64,000 nucleotides of DNA from Pseudomonas putida (GTDB taxonomy: Bacteria; Pseudomonadota; Gammaproteobacteria; Pseudomonadales; Pseudomonadaceae): assembly GCA_041879295.1 (NCBI GenBank), contig CP047152.1, forward strand, positions 2,361,501 to 2,425,500, read 5' to 3'. The notes under the pieces were generated by a model. It did no database searches. It was not told the DNA's origin and saw nothing but the letters and a program-made list of their open reading frames with translations. The translations under genes and the position numbers were made by a program. This document shows, piece by piece, positions 55,772 through 64,000 of the stretch (position 1 is its first letter; every line of letters starts with the position of its first letter).

Positions 55772-56027
55772 AGGTTCGGCGCCTGTGAGATCGAGCGCCG
55801 CCCGCGCGGCGCATCGCGAGCTGTGCTCGCTCCTACATTTGTTTCGGGCCATTATCGTCTGTGCCAGCGCGCGCGACCGCCTTGTTCGTCCGACGCGATG
55901 TCGAGCCATGCACCCAGGCGCTCGCGCGCAAATCCCACAGGAATAACTGGCCCGAAACAAATGTAGGAGCGAGCACAGCTCGCGATGCGCCGCGCGGGCG
56001 GCGCTCGATTTCACAGGCGCCGAACCT
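55772..56027. repeat. 80-bp terminal inverted repeats around a 96-bp spacer
   Basis: Arms 55772-55851 and 55948-56027 are reverse complements over 80 bases with a single mismatch. Each arm contains a REP-like unit (GAGCGAGCACAGCTCGCGAT in one orientation) with its own hairpin. The 96-base spacer is not palindromic and holds no gene. It looks like a small non-autonomous mobile element or a very large REPIN, located just after pedR2. Confidence 0.85.
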
Positions 56028-56046
56028 GCCAAGGCGAACCCTTCGC

Positions 56047-56706
56047 TCATTCGTCCCAGGTTTCAGGGCACCCCTTGCACCCCTCCATGTTGGCCTCCTG
56101 AAAATTCCCGTAATGCTGCCGCGCCCCGCGCAAATCGGCGCGTGCCAGGTTACTCTGGCCAAACTTGGCCTCCTGCAGGTTGGCATCGCCCAGGTTGGCC
56201 TCTTGCAGGTCAGCCTTGCTCAACCAGGCCATCTCCAGGTCCGCCGCCTGCAAGTTGGCCCGCTGCAGCTTTGCCCCGGACAGCCTGGCGAACTGCAGGT
56301 AGGCTGCACGCAGGTCGGCCTTTTCAAACTGTGCACCCTGGGCGAACAAGCCCCAGCCTTGAATGGCCACCAGCCTGCTGTTGCTCAGGTCGGCCAGGCG
56401 CAGATTGCTCTGTTGCAAGCTGGCGCGGGTCAGGTTGGCCCCTTGCAGGCGGGCTTTTTCCAGGTTTGCCAGGTCCAGCTGGGCATGGCGCAGGTCGGCA
56501 TCGCGCAGGTCGGCACCGGCCAGGTTCATCTTGCGCAGGTCCTGGTTGGCCAGCTTGGCGCCGCGCAGGTTGGCCCCCGGGCACTGGCTGGCTTCGGCAA
56601 TCACGCAGCCGTTGATGGTCAAGGGGGCATCGTTGCCGGCGTCGTCGGCGTTTACTGCCAGGGCGGGGGATAGCGCCAGCAGCAAGGTAAAGGGCAGGTA
56701 ATTCAT
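56047..56706 (-). CDS. Exported pentapeptide-repeat protein
   Basis: A 219-residue protein with signal peptide 1-18 and about 25 pentapeptide repeats of the A(D/N)LxX type (ANLRGAKLANQDLRKMNLAG; ANLEKARLQGANLTRASLQQ), which fold as a right-handed beta-helix. A Cys pair lies near the start of the mature protein (INGCVIAEASQC). The gene follows pedE on the same strand, with a hairpin between. A role in the periplasmic alcohol oxidation system is suggested only by its conserved position. The start at 56706 provides the signal peptide. Confidence 0.85.
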   Translation of the reverse strand: MNYLPFTLLLALSPALAVNADDAGNDAPLTINGCVIAEASQCPGANLRGAKLANQDLRKMNLAGADLRDADLRHAQLDLANLEKARLQGANLTRASLQQSNLRLADLSNSRLVAIQGWGLFAQGAQFEKADLRAAYLQFARLSGAKLQRANLQAADLEMAWLSKADLQEANLGDANLQEAKFGQSNLARADLRGARQHYGNFQEANMEGCKGCPETWDE

Positions 56707-56737
56707 GGCGAAAGCCTCTGGGCAGGAGAAGGGCAGA

Positions 56738-56767
56738 AGCGGGGAGGGGCGCAAGCCGCTCCCCGCT
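56738..56767 (-). terminator. Stem-loop after pedE
   Basis: AGCGGGGAG and CTCCCCGCT pair over 9 bases around a 12-base loop, directly after the pedE stop on the minus strand. It likely reduces read-through into the pentapeptide gene; no T-tract follows. Confidence 0.5.
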
Positions 56768-56772
56768 GCAGG

Positions 56773-58668
56773 TCAACGCTGTGCAGTCTTGTTGTCCCAG
56801 CTCGGGATCTTGAACACCCAGAACGAACCACCCTGAGCCACCGGTTTGGTCAGCTCGGCCATGTCGCCGCCCCACAGCGGTACCGCACCGCCGTAGCCCA
56901 CGGTCACGCCGATGTACTGCTCGCCGTCCTGCTCCCAGGTGATGGGCGGCGAGACGATGCCGCTGCCAGTCTGGAACTTCCACAGCTCTTTGCCCGTCTT
57001 GGCGTCGAAGGCCTTGAAGAAGCCGTCGCCCGTGCCGGTGAATACCAGGTTGCCCTTGGTTGCCAGCACCCCGGCCCACAGCGGCAGGTGCTCCTTGTGT
57101 TCCCACACCAGTTTGCCGGTGGACGGGTCCATGGCGCGCAACGTGCCGACGTGGTCGTCGTACATGCGCTTGATGCGGAAGCCCATGCCCAGGTAAGCCG
57201 AGCCCTTCTTGTAGTTCACTTCCTCGGTCCAGTATTCCTCTTTCCACTGGTTGCCGGGGATGTAGAACAGCCCGGTGTCCTGGCTGTAGGCCATGGGGTT
57301 CCAGTTCTTGCCGCCCAGGAACGGTGGCGAGACTTCCACCGGCTTGCCCTTGGTTTCACCCGGCAGCGGCTTGGCCGGGCGTTGGCCGGGGTTTTCCACC
57401 GGGCGGCCGGTCTTCAGGTCGATATGGCTGGCCCAGGTGATGTTGTCGACGAAGGGGAAGGCGTTCTGCAGCTTGCCGTTGTTGCGGTCGACCACATAGA
57501 AGAAGCCGTTGCGGTCGGCGTGGGCGGTGGCCTTGACCACGTTGCCGTTCTTGTCCTTGTAGTCGAACAGCACCAGCTCGTTGTTGCCGGAGAAGTCCCA
57601 GGCATCGTTGGGGGTGTGCTGGTAGAACCACTTGACCTCGCCGGTACTCGGGTCGACGCCGACCTGGCCGGAGGTGTACAGGCTGTCGAAGTCATGCGGG
57701 TTGCCGTCTTTCGACGTGCGCGCCCAGGTATTCCAAGGGCCGGGGTTGCCAGCGCCGACAATGATGGTGTTGGTTTCGGGGTCGAAGCTCGCGCTTTGCC
57801 AAGGGGCTCCGCCGCCGTGGCTCCAGGCTTCGACCTTGCCGGTTTCGGTGGTAGGGTCGTCTGGCCAGGACGGCGCCTTGACGTCACCGGTCGGGGTGCT
57901 GTCCTTGCCGTTCAGGCGGCCCATGTGGCCCTCGACGAAGGGCCGCATCCACACTTCTTCGCCGGTGTCCGGGTCGCGTGCGAACAGCTGGCCGACCACG
58001 CCGAATTCATCGCCGGAGCTGCCGTGGATCAGCAGCACCTTGCCGCTGGTCTTGTCCTTGATCAGCACTGGCGCACCGGTCATGGTGTAGCCGGCGCTGT
58101 GGTCGCCGAACTTCTTGTTCCACACCACTTTGCCGGTGCGCTTGTCGAGGGCGATGACACGCGCATCGAGGGTGCCAAAGTAGATCTTGTCGCCGTAGAT
58201 CGCCGCCCCGCGGTTGACCACGTCGCAGCAGGGACGAATGTTGTCGGGCAGGCGGTGGTTGTAGGTCCACAGGCGTTTGCCGGTCTTGGCATCGAGGGCG
58301 AATACCCGTGAGTACGAGCCGGTGACGTAGACCACGCCATCGCTGACGATGGCCTGGGATTCCTGGCCGCGCTGCTTCTCGTCGCCGAAGGAGTAGGACC
58401 AGGCCGGGGTCAGCTTGAACACGTTCTTGTCATTGACCTGGGCCAGCGGGCTCCAGCGCTGGGCATTGGTGCCCATGCCGTACTGCAGCACGTCCCGGGT
58501 GGTCAGGTGGTCATTGGCGATGTCTTCCCAGGTGACGTTCTTGCCGGCAGGTGCAGCGGGTGTGCTGGCCGCTGTTGCCACATTGCCCAGGGCCAGGCTA
58601 CCGGCCATCAGCAGGACGCGCACGCTCAGGGCCAGCGGGGAAAGGGCGGGTAGCGATCTTATTGTCAT
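56773..58668 (-). CDS. pedE: Ca2+-type PQQ-dependent alcohol dehydrogenase PedE
   Basis: A 631-residue periplasmic quinoprotein of the ExaA/QedH type with signal peptide about 1-33. It has the adjacent Cys pair C147-C148 (RPCCDV) that closes a disulfide over PQQ, tryptophan-docking blade motifs, and the catalytic Asp D358 in WDFSG. The residue two after it is S360, as in Ca2+-dependent enzymes. It oxidises short alcohols such as ethanol or 2-phenylethanol and passes electrons to cytochrome c (PedF). It is divergent from pedF; two palindromes lie in the 254-base gap. Confidence 0.93.
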   Translation of the reverse strand: MTIRSLPALSPLALSVRVLLMAGSLALGNVATAASTPAAPAGKNVTWEDIANDHLTTRDVLQYGMGTNAQRWSPLAQVNDKNVFKLTPAWSYSFGDEKQRGQESQAIVSDGVVYVTGSYSRVFALDAKTGKRLWTYNHRLPDNIRPCCDVVNRGAAIYGDKIYFGTLDARVIALDKRTGKVVWNKKFGDHSAGYTMTGAPVLIKDKTSGKVLLIHGSSGDEFGVVGQLFARDPDTGEEVWMRPFVEGHMGRLNGKDSTPTGDVKAPSWPDDPTTETGKVEAWSHGGGAPWQSASFDPETNTIIVGAGNPGPWNTWARTSKDGNPHDFDSLYTSGQVGVDPSTGEVKWFYQHTPNDAWDFSGNNELVLFDYKDKNGNVVKATAHADRNGFFYVVDRNNGKLQNAFPFVDNITWASHIDLKTGRPVENPGQRPAKPLPGETKGKPVEVSPPFLGGKNWNPMAYSQDTGLFYIPGNQWKEEYWTEEVNYKKGSAYLGMGFRIKRMYDDHVGTLRAMDPSTGKLVWEHKEHLPLWAGVLATKGNLVFTGTGDGFFKAFDAKTGKELWKFQTGSGIVSPPITWEQDGEQYIGVTVGYGGAVPLWGGDMAELTKPVAQGGSFWVFKIPSWDNKTAQR

Positions 58669-58753
58669 GGTTGCAGTTCCCAGTGGAGGTTTTGGCCTGC
58701 ACAGGGTGGGGCGCAGCGGCTATCGCGGGATACGGAAAAAGTCCCGCCCTTGC

Positions 58754-58768
58754 CGGGAAAAGTTCCCG
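58754..58768. promoter_or_regulatory. CGGGAA-N3-TTCCCG palindrome upstream of pedE
   Basis: A perfect 6-3-6 inverted repeat 86 bases before the pedE start. The same 6-bp arms with 3-base spacing occur at 62149-62163 before pedH. It could be a regulator site or a leader hairpin. Confidence 0.5.
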
Positions 58769-58804
58769 CACGGCACCTCAATTGGCCCTTCGCCACAAGC
58801 CCTA

Positions 58805-58816
58805 CTACCAAGGGAT
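58805..58816. promoter_or_regulatory. ped-type palindrome between pedE and pedF
   Basis: CTACC-AA-GGGAT keeps a perfect left half of the CTACC-AA-GGTAG consensus. It is 137 bases from the pedE start and 107 bases from the pedF start. Confidence 0.45.
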
Positions 58817-58922
58817 GACGGCCCGGCCACCAAAGCAGCATTCGGTCGCCCGCAGGGTGTTTCTAAGATGGCGGCACGGCCTCTGTGGTTGAGGCCTTGT
58901 GTGCAATGGTGAGGGCATAACA

Positions 58923-59384
58923 ATGACAACAAAATGCAATGTGTTGCTTGCTGCTGGGTTGCTGGCCGCATCTGTGCTGACCGGTACAGCCTGGGCCCAT
59001 GGCAACGTGGTGCCCCAGGCAGTGGAGACCAAGGGCCTGACCCCGATCAAGGACGCTGGCGTGAGCCTGGACGACGACGGCTGGGCGGCGGTCAACCCGT
59101 ACCGCAGCTCACCCGAGCACGACAAGGCCGTGGAAATCGGCGCCTCGGCCTACAACCAGAACTGCGCCGCCTGTCATGGCCTGGAGGCCAAGTCTGGTGG
59201 TATCGCCCCTGACTTGCGCATGCTCGATGCAGGTGATGCTGGCGATGAATGGTTCGTCGAGCGGGTGCGCCACGGCGCGGTTCGCGACGGCCGCGTGTAC
59301 ATGCCGAAGATGGCCGATTACCTCAGTCAGGAAGCCCTGTGGGCGGTGCGCACCTACCTCGACAGCGTGCACGTCGAGGAGTGA
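58923..59384 (+). CDS. pedF: Cytochrome c of the quinoprotein system (PedF, ExaB-like)
   Basis: A 153-residue precursor with signal peptide 1-26 (TAWAHGN) and one heme site CAACHG near residue 80, with a distal Met in the segment YMPKMADYLS. It accepts electrons from PQQ alcohol dehydrogenases and passes them toward the respiratory chain. It begins the rightward operon that ends at pedH. The ATG at 58923 fits the signal peptide; the ribosome binding site (GAGGG) is weak. Confidence 0.92.
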   Translation: MTTKCNVLLAAGLLAASVLTGTAWAHGNVVPQAVETKGLTPIKDAGVSLDDDGWAAVNPYRSSPEHDKAVEIGASAYNQNCAACHGLEAKSGGIAPDLRMLDAGDAGDEWFVERVRHGAVRDGRVYMPKMADYLSQEALWAVRTYLDSVHVEE

Positions 59385-59389
59385 CGGCC

Positions 59390-60265
59390 ATGCGTCTGTG
59401 GGCGGTGCTGTTGAGTGGCCTGCTGCTGTGTTGCGCGGCGGCCCAGGCGCAGGTGCGCAACTATGACGCGATCATCGCTGCCGGCGAGCTCAAGGTGGCG
59501 GTGTACAAGGATTTCGCCCCCTACAGTTTTCAGGACCACGGCCAGCCGCGTGGTGTCGATGTGGAGCTGGCGCAGGCCCTGGCCACGGCCTTGGGGGTAC
59601 GCCTGCAACTGATCTGGGCGCCACCCGGAGAAAAGCTCGACGATGACCTGCGCGACTACATCTGGCGTGGCAGCCCGCTGCGTCATCAGCAATTGGCCGA
59701 CCTGATGATGCGGGTGCCTTACGATCGCGCCTACGCGCAGCGGCGCAACGAGCTGGGGGAGCTGGAAAACGCCCAGGTGGTGATGTTCGGCCCCTATCAG
59801 GAGGAGCGTTGGCAGGTGGCCTACGATCGCCGTCGCCTGCCGTCGGTGGCCAGTGTCGCGGTATTCCAGCAGCATCCTGTCGGGGTCGAGGTGGACAGCG
59901 TGCCGTCGTTTTACCTGACGTCGGTGTTCAACGGCATGCTTAGCGCCAGGACCCACCATTACCCCAGCGTGCAGCAGGCATTTGCTGCGATGCAGGCCGG
60001 CCAGGTAGACGCTGTGATGGCGATGCGCGGCGAGGTTGACTGGCAGCTGCACCAGGCCGCCGACCCACAACTGGCCTTGGCAGAAAACGCCTACCCAAAC
60101 CTCGGTAAACAGGCTTGGGAAATCGGCATGGCCGTGCATGAAAGCAACCGGCAGCTGGCCTACGCGGTGGAGGAGGCCATGGAGGAGATGATTCGCGATG
60201 GCCGGCTCAAGGCGATGTATGCCGCATACGGCCTGCGTTACGAGGTCCCGGAGATGTACCAATAG
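59390..60265 (+). CDS. Quinoprotein-associated periplasmic binding protein
   Basis: A 291-residue precursor with signal peptide 1-21 and a type II binding-protein fold (AGELKVAVYKDFAPYSFQDHGQPRGVDVELAQALATALGVRL; FYLTSVFNGMLSARTHHYPSVQQAFAAMQAGQVDAVMAMRGEVDWQL). Proteins of this kind (MoxJ/XoxJ-like) are found with methanol and ethanol quinoprotein dehydrogenases and are thought to aid enzyme activation or maturation. The gene follows pedF by 5 bases. Confidence 0.85.
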   Translation: MRLWAVLLSGLLLCCAAAQAQVRNYDAIIAAGELKVAVYKDFAPYSFQDHGQPRGVDVELAQALATALGVRLQLIWAPPGEKLDDDLRDYIWRGSPLRHQQLADLMMRVPYDRAYAQRRNELGELENAQVVMFGPYQEERWQVAYDRRRLPSVASVAVFQQHPVGVEVDSVPSFYLTSVFNGMLSARTHHYPSVQQAFAAMQAGQVDAVMAMRGEVDWQLHQAADPQLALAENAYPNLGKQAWEIGMAVHESNRQLAYAVEEAMEEMIRDGRLKAMYAAYGLRYEVPEMYQ

Positions 60266-60273
60266 GAGTGGCC

Positions 60274-61035
60274 ATGAACTGGCGAGCAACTTTCCTGCTG
60301 GCCTGCTGGATGCCCTGGGCCGCCCAGGCAGCGACACAAGGCACCTCCACAGACCCGGTGCCTTCCGTGATGTGGGACTTCTACCACAAGCAGTTGCTGG
60401 CCCAGGCTGCATTCGTGTTCGATGACCGTGTGAAGCTTCTGGCGCCACCCTTTGCCGAGGATGCACGGCAGGTGCCGCTGGAGATCGACGCCCGGGCGTT
60501 CACAGGCGAGGTGGTGCGGATAATCGCCTGGGCAGAGCTGAACCCTCTGCCGCGCATCGTCGACTTTCAGCCCGGCGAGCGCGTGTTGCCCTGGTTGTCG
60601 ATCCGCATCCGCATCGAACAGGCCACACCGTTGCGCGCCGCCGTACTGACACGCGATGGCCTGTGGCACGTCGGTTCTACCCTGATCGATGCTGCCGGCG
60701 GCGGTTGTACCGCACCCAGCGTGGTGCGCACCCAGCCCGGCTGGGAGGAGCACCTCGGTGAGGTGCTGGGCGGGCGCTACCCGCGTGGTGACAGCAGCCG
60801 CCTGCGCCTGCAGGTGGCCCACCCGATGGATAACGGCCTGGTCAGTGGCATTCCTGAATTCTTTCTCAACCATGCCGAGTTGCAAGGTGCAGATGGCCAG
60901 CGCCTAGCCAGCCTGGAGCTGTACCCGGCGGTCAGCGAAAACCCCAACCTTGGCTTTGACATTCAGGGCCCTGGTCCAACCCGGCTGCTGCTGCGGGACA
61001 ACAGCGGCAACCAGTTCGAGGCGGCGCTGCCCTGA
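60274..61035 (+). CDS. Quinoprotein-associated SoxYZ-like carrier protein
   Basis: A 253-residue exported protein with signal peptide 1-20 (AAQAAT). The N-terminal half resembles SoxY and ends with a Cys-bearing stretch (DAAGGGCTAPSV); the C-terminal half resembles SoxZ (QVAHPMDNGLVSGIPEFFLNHAEL). In thiosulfate oxidation SoxYZ carries substrate on a terminal Cys; the quinoprotein-linked version may relay a metabolite covalently to the zinc hydrolase encoded next. AGGAG lies 6 bases before the ATG at 60274. Confidence 0.85.
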   Translation: MNWRATFLLACWMPWAAQAATQGTSTDPVPSVMWDFYHKQLLAQAAFVFDDRVKLLAPPFAEDARQVPLEIDARAFTGEVVRIIAWAELNPLPRIVDFQPGERVLPWLSIRIRIEQATPLRAAVLTRDGLWHVGSTLIDAAGGGCTAPSVVRTQPGWEEHLGEVLGGRYPRGDSSRLRLQVAHPMDNGLVSGIPEFFLNHAELQGADGQRLASLELYPAVSENPNLGFDIQGPGPTRLLLRDNSGNQFEAALP

Positions 61036-61074
61036 GCGCGTTGTCTGATTCCCCCCCTGACCCGAGGCACTGTC

Positions 61075-61998
61075 ATGCGTTGGATCCTGCTGTTGCTGCT
61101 GTGCCTGGGGCTGCCAGCCCAGGCTGATCTGGCGTACCGGCTCACACCGCGGCAGATCGCCGAGGGCACCTGGTTGCTGGAAGGCAGCACCGACAATTTC
61201 GCCAAGGCCAATGGCGGCAATGTGGTCAACACCGCGTTCATCGTCACCGACAGCGGTGTGGTGGTGATCGACAGCGGGCCGTCGAAGGGCTATGGCGAGG
61301 CGTTGCGCAAGGCAATTGCCACCCTCACCGACAAGCCGGTAGTGGAAGTGCTGTTGACCCATCATCATCCTGACCATGTACTGGGCAACCAGGCCTTTGC
61401 CGATGTGCCGATCGGTGCCCTGGCCGGCACCCGCGACCTGCTGCGCCAGCAGGGCGATGCCATGGCCGAGAACATGTATCGCCTGGTTGGCGACTGGATG
61501 CGCGGTACCGAAGTGGTACTGCCGACCCGGGTGTTGCAGCCGGGTGTGCATGAGGTGGGTGGGCACCGCCTGAGGTTGCTGGGGCTGGGCGGGCACACGG
61601 GGGCCGACCTGGCGATTTTCGATGAAAAGACCGGCGTACTGTTCGCCGGTGACCTGGTGTTCTACCAACGCGCCCTGACCACGCCTAACAGCCCAGGGCT
61701 GGACGTGTGGCTCAAGGACCTGGATACCCTGCAGGCACTGCCTTGGAAGCAGCTGGTACCCGGGCATGGCCCGGTGGCCAGTGATGCGCAGCCGTTCGTG
61801 CAGATGCGTGACTACCTGGGCTGGCTCGATGGCCTGATGCGTGATGGCGCGGCGCGCGGTGACGACATGGCCGAGATGATCCGCAGCCCCATTCCTGAAC
61901 GGTTTGCCGGGATCAGCCTGACGCGTTATGAGCTGATCCGCAGTGTCAGTCACCTGTACCCCCGGTATGAGCGCCAGCAGTTACGGCGCTTGCTATGA
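61075..61998 (+). CDS. Quinoprotein relay system zinc metallohydrolase
   Basis: A 307-residue metallo-beta-lactamase-fold protein with signal peptide 1-18. The zinc motif THHHPDHVLGN near residue 100 and the later His/Asp sites (GGHTGADLAIFD, FAGDLVFY, GHGP) are intact. It belongs with the SoxH-like hydrolases placed beside SoxYZ-like carriers and PQQ dehydrogenases, and probably acts on a carrier-bound product in the periplasm. It ends 195 bases before pedH. Confidence 0.88.
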   Translation: MRWILLLLLCLGLPAQADLAYRLTPRQIAEGTWLLEGSTDNFAKANGGNVVNTAFIVTDSGVVVIDSGPSKGYGEALRKAIATLTDKPVVEVLLTHHHPDHVLGNQAFADVPIGALAGTRDLLRQQGDAMAENMYRLVGDWMRGTEVVLPTRVLQPGVHEVGGHRLRLLGLGGHTGADLAIFDEKTGVLFAGDLVFYQRALTTPNSPGLDVWLKDLDTLQALPWKQLVPGHGPVASDAQPFVQMRDYLGWLDGLMRDGAARGDDMAEMIRSPIPERFAGISLTRYELIRSVSHLYPRYERQQLRRLL

Positions 61999-62072
61999 CA
62001 TTGTTTGTGCCTGTCAGCCCCCGTGCCGCCCACACAGCGCTCTGTGTCTGCACCCACCCATCGCTCAGGCCC

Positions 62073-62084
62073 CTACCAAGGAAC
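62073..62084 (+). promoter_or_regulatory. ped-type palindrome upstream of pedH
   Basis: CTACC-AA-GGAAC, 110 bases before the pedH ATG, keeps a perfect left half of the consensus. The position is comparable to the pedE/pedF copy. Confidence 0.45.
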
Positions 62085-62148
62085 TAGAAAACTCCGCACT
62101 GCGGGCAATTGTTGGCAATCGGGTCGGGACCAAGAATTCCCGACACAC

Positions 62149-62163
62149 CGGGAAATTTTCCCG
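62149..62163 (+). promoter_or_regulatory. CGGGAA-N3-TTCCCG palindrome upstream of pedH
   Basis: A perfect 6-3-6 inverted repeat, extendable by one pair on each side, 31-45 bases before the start codon. A second related stem (GTCGGGA with TTCCCGAC, 62123-62143) stands directly upstream. Such a position suits repression or a leader RNA structure. Confidence 0.5.
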
Positions 62164-62193
62164 GGCACAACAAAAAAACCAAAGGTAGCCGTC

Positions 62194-63981
62194 ATGACCC
62201 GATCCCCACGTCGCCCCTTGTTCGCCGTGAGCCTGGTGCTCAGCGCCATGCTGCTTGCCGGCGCGGCTCACGCCGCTGTCAGCAATGAAGACATCCTCCA
62301 GGACCCGAAGAACCCCCAGCAGATCGTGACCAATGGCCTGGGCGTGCAGGGCCAGCGCTACAGCCCGCTGGATATGCTCAATGTCAATAACGTCAAGGAA
62401 CTGCGCCCGGTCTGGGCGTTCTCCTTTGGCGGCGAGAAGCAGCGCGGCCAACAGGCCCAGCCGCTGATCAAGGACGGGGTGATGTACCTGACCGGCTCCT
62501 ACTCGCGGGTGTTCGCCGTGGACGCCCGCACCGGCAAGAAACTGTGGCAATACGATGCACGTCTGCCGGATGACATCCGCCCCTGCTGCGACGTGATCAA
62601 CCGCGGCGTCGCGCTGTACGGCAACCTGGTGTTCTTCGGCACGCTGGACGCCAAGCTGGTGGCCCTGAACAAGGACACCGGCAAGGTGGTCTGGAGCAAG
62701 AAGGTCGCCGACCACAAAGAAGGCTACTCCATCAGCGCCGCGCCGATGATTGTCAATGGCAAGTTGATTACAGGCGTTGCCGGCGGCGAGTTCGGCGTGG
62801 TGGGCAAGATCCAGGCGTACAACCCGGAGAACGGCGAGCTGCTGTGGATGCGCCCCACCGTGGAAGGGCACATGGGCTATGTGTACAAGGACGGCAAGGC
62901 GATCGAGAACGGCATTTCCGGCGGTGAGGCGGGCAAGACCTGGCCTGGCGACCTGTGGAAGACCGGCGGCGCTGCGCCTTGGCTGGGCGGTTACTACGAC
63001 CCGGAAACCAACCTGATCCTGTTCGGTACCGGCAACCCGGCCCCGTGGAACTCGCACCTGCGCCCCGGTGACAACCTGTACTCTTCCTCACGCCTGGCGC
63101 TGAACCCGGACGACGGCACCATCAAGTGGCACTTCCAGAGCACGCCGCATGACGGCTGGGACTTCGACGGCGTCAACGAGCTGATCTCGTTCAACTACAA
63201 GGACGGCGGCAAGGAGGTCAAGGCTGCCGCCACGGCGGACCGCAACGGTTTCTTCTACGTGCTCGATCGTACCAACGGCAAGTTCATCCGCGGCTTCCCG
63301 TTCGTTGACAAGATCACCTGGGCCACGGGCCTGGACAAGGACGGCCGGCCGATCTACAACGACGCCAGCCGCCCGGGCGCACCAGGCAGCGAGGCCAAGG
63401 GCAGCTCGGTGTTCGTCGCCCCGGCCTTCCTCGGCGCCAAGAACTGGATGCCGATGGCCTACAACAAGGACACAGGGCTGTTCTACGTGCCGTCCAACGA
63501 GTGGGGCATGGACATCTGGAACGAAGGCATCGCCTACAAAAAGGGCGCGGCGTTCCTCGGTGCCGGCTTCACCATCAAGCCGCTCAACGAAGACTACATC
63601 GGCGTGCTGCGCGCCATCGACCCGATCAGCGGCAAGGAAGTGTGGCGCCACAAGAACTACGCGCCGCTGTGGGGCGGCGTGCTGACCACCAAGGGCAACC
63701 TGGTGTTCACGGGTACGCCAGAGGGCTTCCTGCAGGCATTCAATGCCAAGACCGGCGACAAGGTCTGGGAATTCCAGACCGGGTCAGGCGTGCTGGGCTC
63801 GCCCATCACCTGGGAAATGGACGGCGAGCAGTACGTTTCGGTGGTCTCCGGCTGGGGCGGCGCGGTGCCGCTGTGGGGTGGCGAAGTGGCCAAACGGGTC
63901 AAGGACTTCAACCAGGGCGGCATGCTCTGGACCTTCAAGTTGCCCAAGCAGTTGCAGCAAACAGCGAGCACCAAGCCCTAA
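62194..63981 (+). CDS. pedH: Lanthanide-type PQQ-dependent alcohol dehydrogenase PedH
   Basis: A 595-residue periplasmic quinoprotein with signal peptide 1-27 (AAHAAV). It has the vicinal Cys pair C131-C132, propeller blades with W-docking motifs, and WDFDG giving catalytic D323 plus D325. The extra Asp at +2 coordinates lanthanides in XoxF and PedH enzymes. It oxidises a wide range of alcohols and aldehydes and uses the same cytochrome as PedE. The ATG at 62194 (AAAGG upstream) is chosen; a frame 63 codons longer would cover the promoter palindromes. Confidence 0.95.
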   Translation: MTRSPRRPLFAVSLVLSAMLLAGAAHAAVSNEDILQDPKNPQQIVTNGLGVQGQRYSPLDMLNVNNVKELRPVWAFSFGGEKQRGQQAQPLIKDGVMYLTGSYSRVFAVDARTGKKLWQYDARLPDDIRPCCDVINRGVALYGNLVFFGTLDAKLVALNKDTGKVVWSKKVADHKEGYSISAAPMIVNGKLITGVAGGEFGVVGKIQAYNPENGELLWMRPTVEGHMGYVYKDGKAIENGISGGEAGKTWPGDLWKTGGAAPWLGGYYDPETNLILFGTGNPAPWNSHLRPGDNLYSSSRLALNPDDGTIKWHFQSTPHDGWDFDGVNELISFNYKDGGKEVKAAATADRNGFFYVLDRTNGKFIRGFPFVDKITWATGLDKDGRPIYNDASRPGAPGSEAKGSSVFVAPAFLGAKNWMPMAYNKDTGLFYVPSNEWGMDIWNEGIAYKKGAAFLGAGFTIKPLNEDYIGVLRAIDPISGKEVWRHKNYAPLWGGVLTTKGNLVFTGTPEGFLQAFNAKTGDKVWEFQTGSGVLGSPITWEMDGEQYVSVVSGWGGAVPLWGGEVAKRVKDFNQGGMLWTFKLPKQLQQTASTKP

Positions 63982-64000
63982 CGCCTGCCTACTGCCGCTT

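Noticed and set aside
56100..56620. Periodic short repeats that resemble a CRISPR or satellite array
   Set aside because: The period of about 15 bases corresponds to pentapeptide repeats of the protein encoded on the minus strand; units are degenerate and have no spacers.
61995..62087. 30-codon frame overlapping the hydrolase stop and ending at the pedH palindrome
   Set aside because: The ATGA overlap looks like coupling, but the product is featureless and the frame ends inside a likely regulatory site; chance is more likely.

Overview
The window looks like a chromosomal segment of a Pseudomonas of the P. putida group. It is GC-rich, carries P. putida-type REP elements, and its right half matches from memory the ped (pyrroloquinoline quinone, PQQ) alcohol-oxidation cluster of P. 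putida KT2440. No rRNA, tRNA or CRISPR array was seen. Gene names rest on recognised motifs and remembered family features; no database search was run.

Layout. 1-4.8 kb: an IorA/IorB-type molybdenum hydroxylase (IorB cut by the window edge) divergent from an OsmC-YcaO protein. 5-18 kb: a type VI secretion (T6SS) locus. One arm holds hcp, vgrG, a DUF4123 adaptor, a small probably frameshifted gene and a DUF6708 protein; the other holds tagO/vasI, tssA and tssM. The locus is broken: where tssB, tssC, tssE-H, tssJ and tssK should lie there is a single fused remnant made of the start of tssB, a short piece of tssC and the last two thirds of tssK. 18-24.8 kb: an ABC exporter, a DapA-family lyase, a 2Fe-2S/flavin reductase fused to an M24 peptidase-like domain, and its divergent MocR regulator. 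25-33 kb: a chemoreceptor, the Mg2+ transporter gene mgtA behind a long structured leader with two possible leader peptides, a SLOG protein, an MFS exporter and a tandem universal stress protein.

34-37.2 kb: an AT-richer island bounded by a 27-bp direct repeat, inserted between a XRE regulator and its presumed divergent targets (a small membrane protein and a MAPEG protein). It contains an IS630-type transposase remnant, a dead MFS gene, a short RHS protein with an ADP-ribosyltransferase-like toxin domain, and an IS5-type element with a broken transposase. 38-43.7 kb: the phosphate operon pstSCAB behind a Pho box, followed by a Fic-like protein lacking the catalytic His and a HAD phosphatase.

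44-64 kb: the ped region. It has a porin, a FIST sensor protein with hybrid kinase PedS1 and regulator PedR1, a PQQ-associated ABC system with beta-propeller and rhodanese-like proteins, the PedS2/PedR2 two-component pair, a pentapeptide protein, and two quinoprotein alcohol dehydrogenases. PedE has Ser two residues after the catalytic Asp (Ca2+ type); PedH has Asp there (lanthanide type). Between them lie cytochrome c (PedF), a periplasmic binding protein, a SoxYZ-like carrier and a zinc hydrolase. A CTACC-AA-GGTAG-like palindrome recurs before five transcription units of this region, and a CGGGAA-N3-TTCCCG palindrome precedes both dehydrogenase genes.
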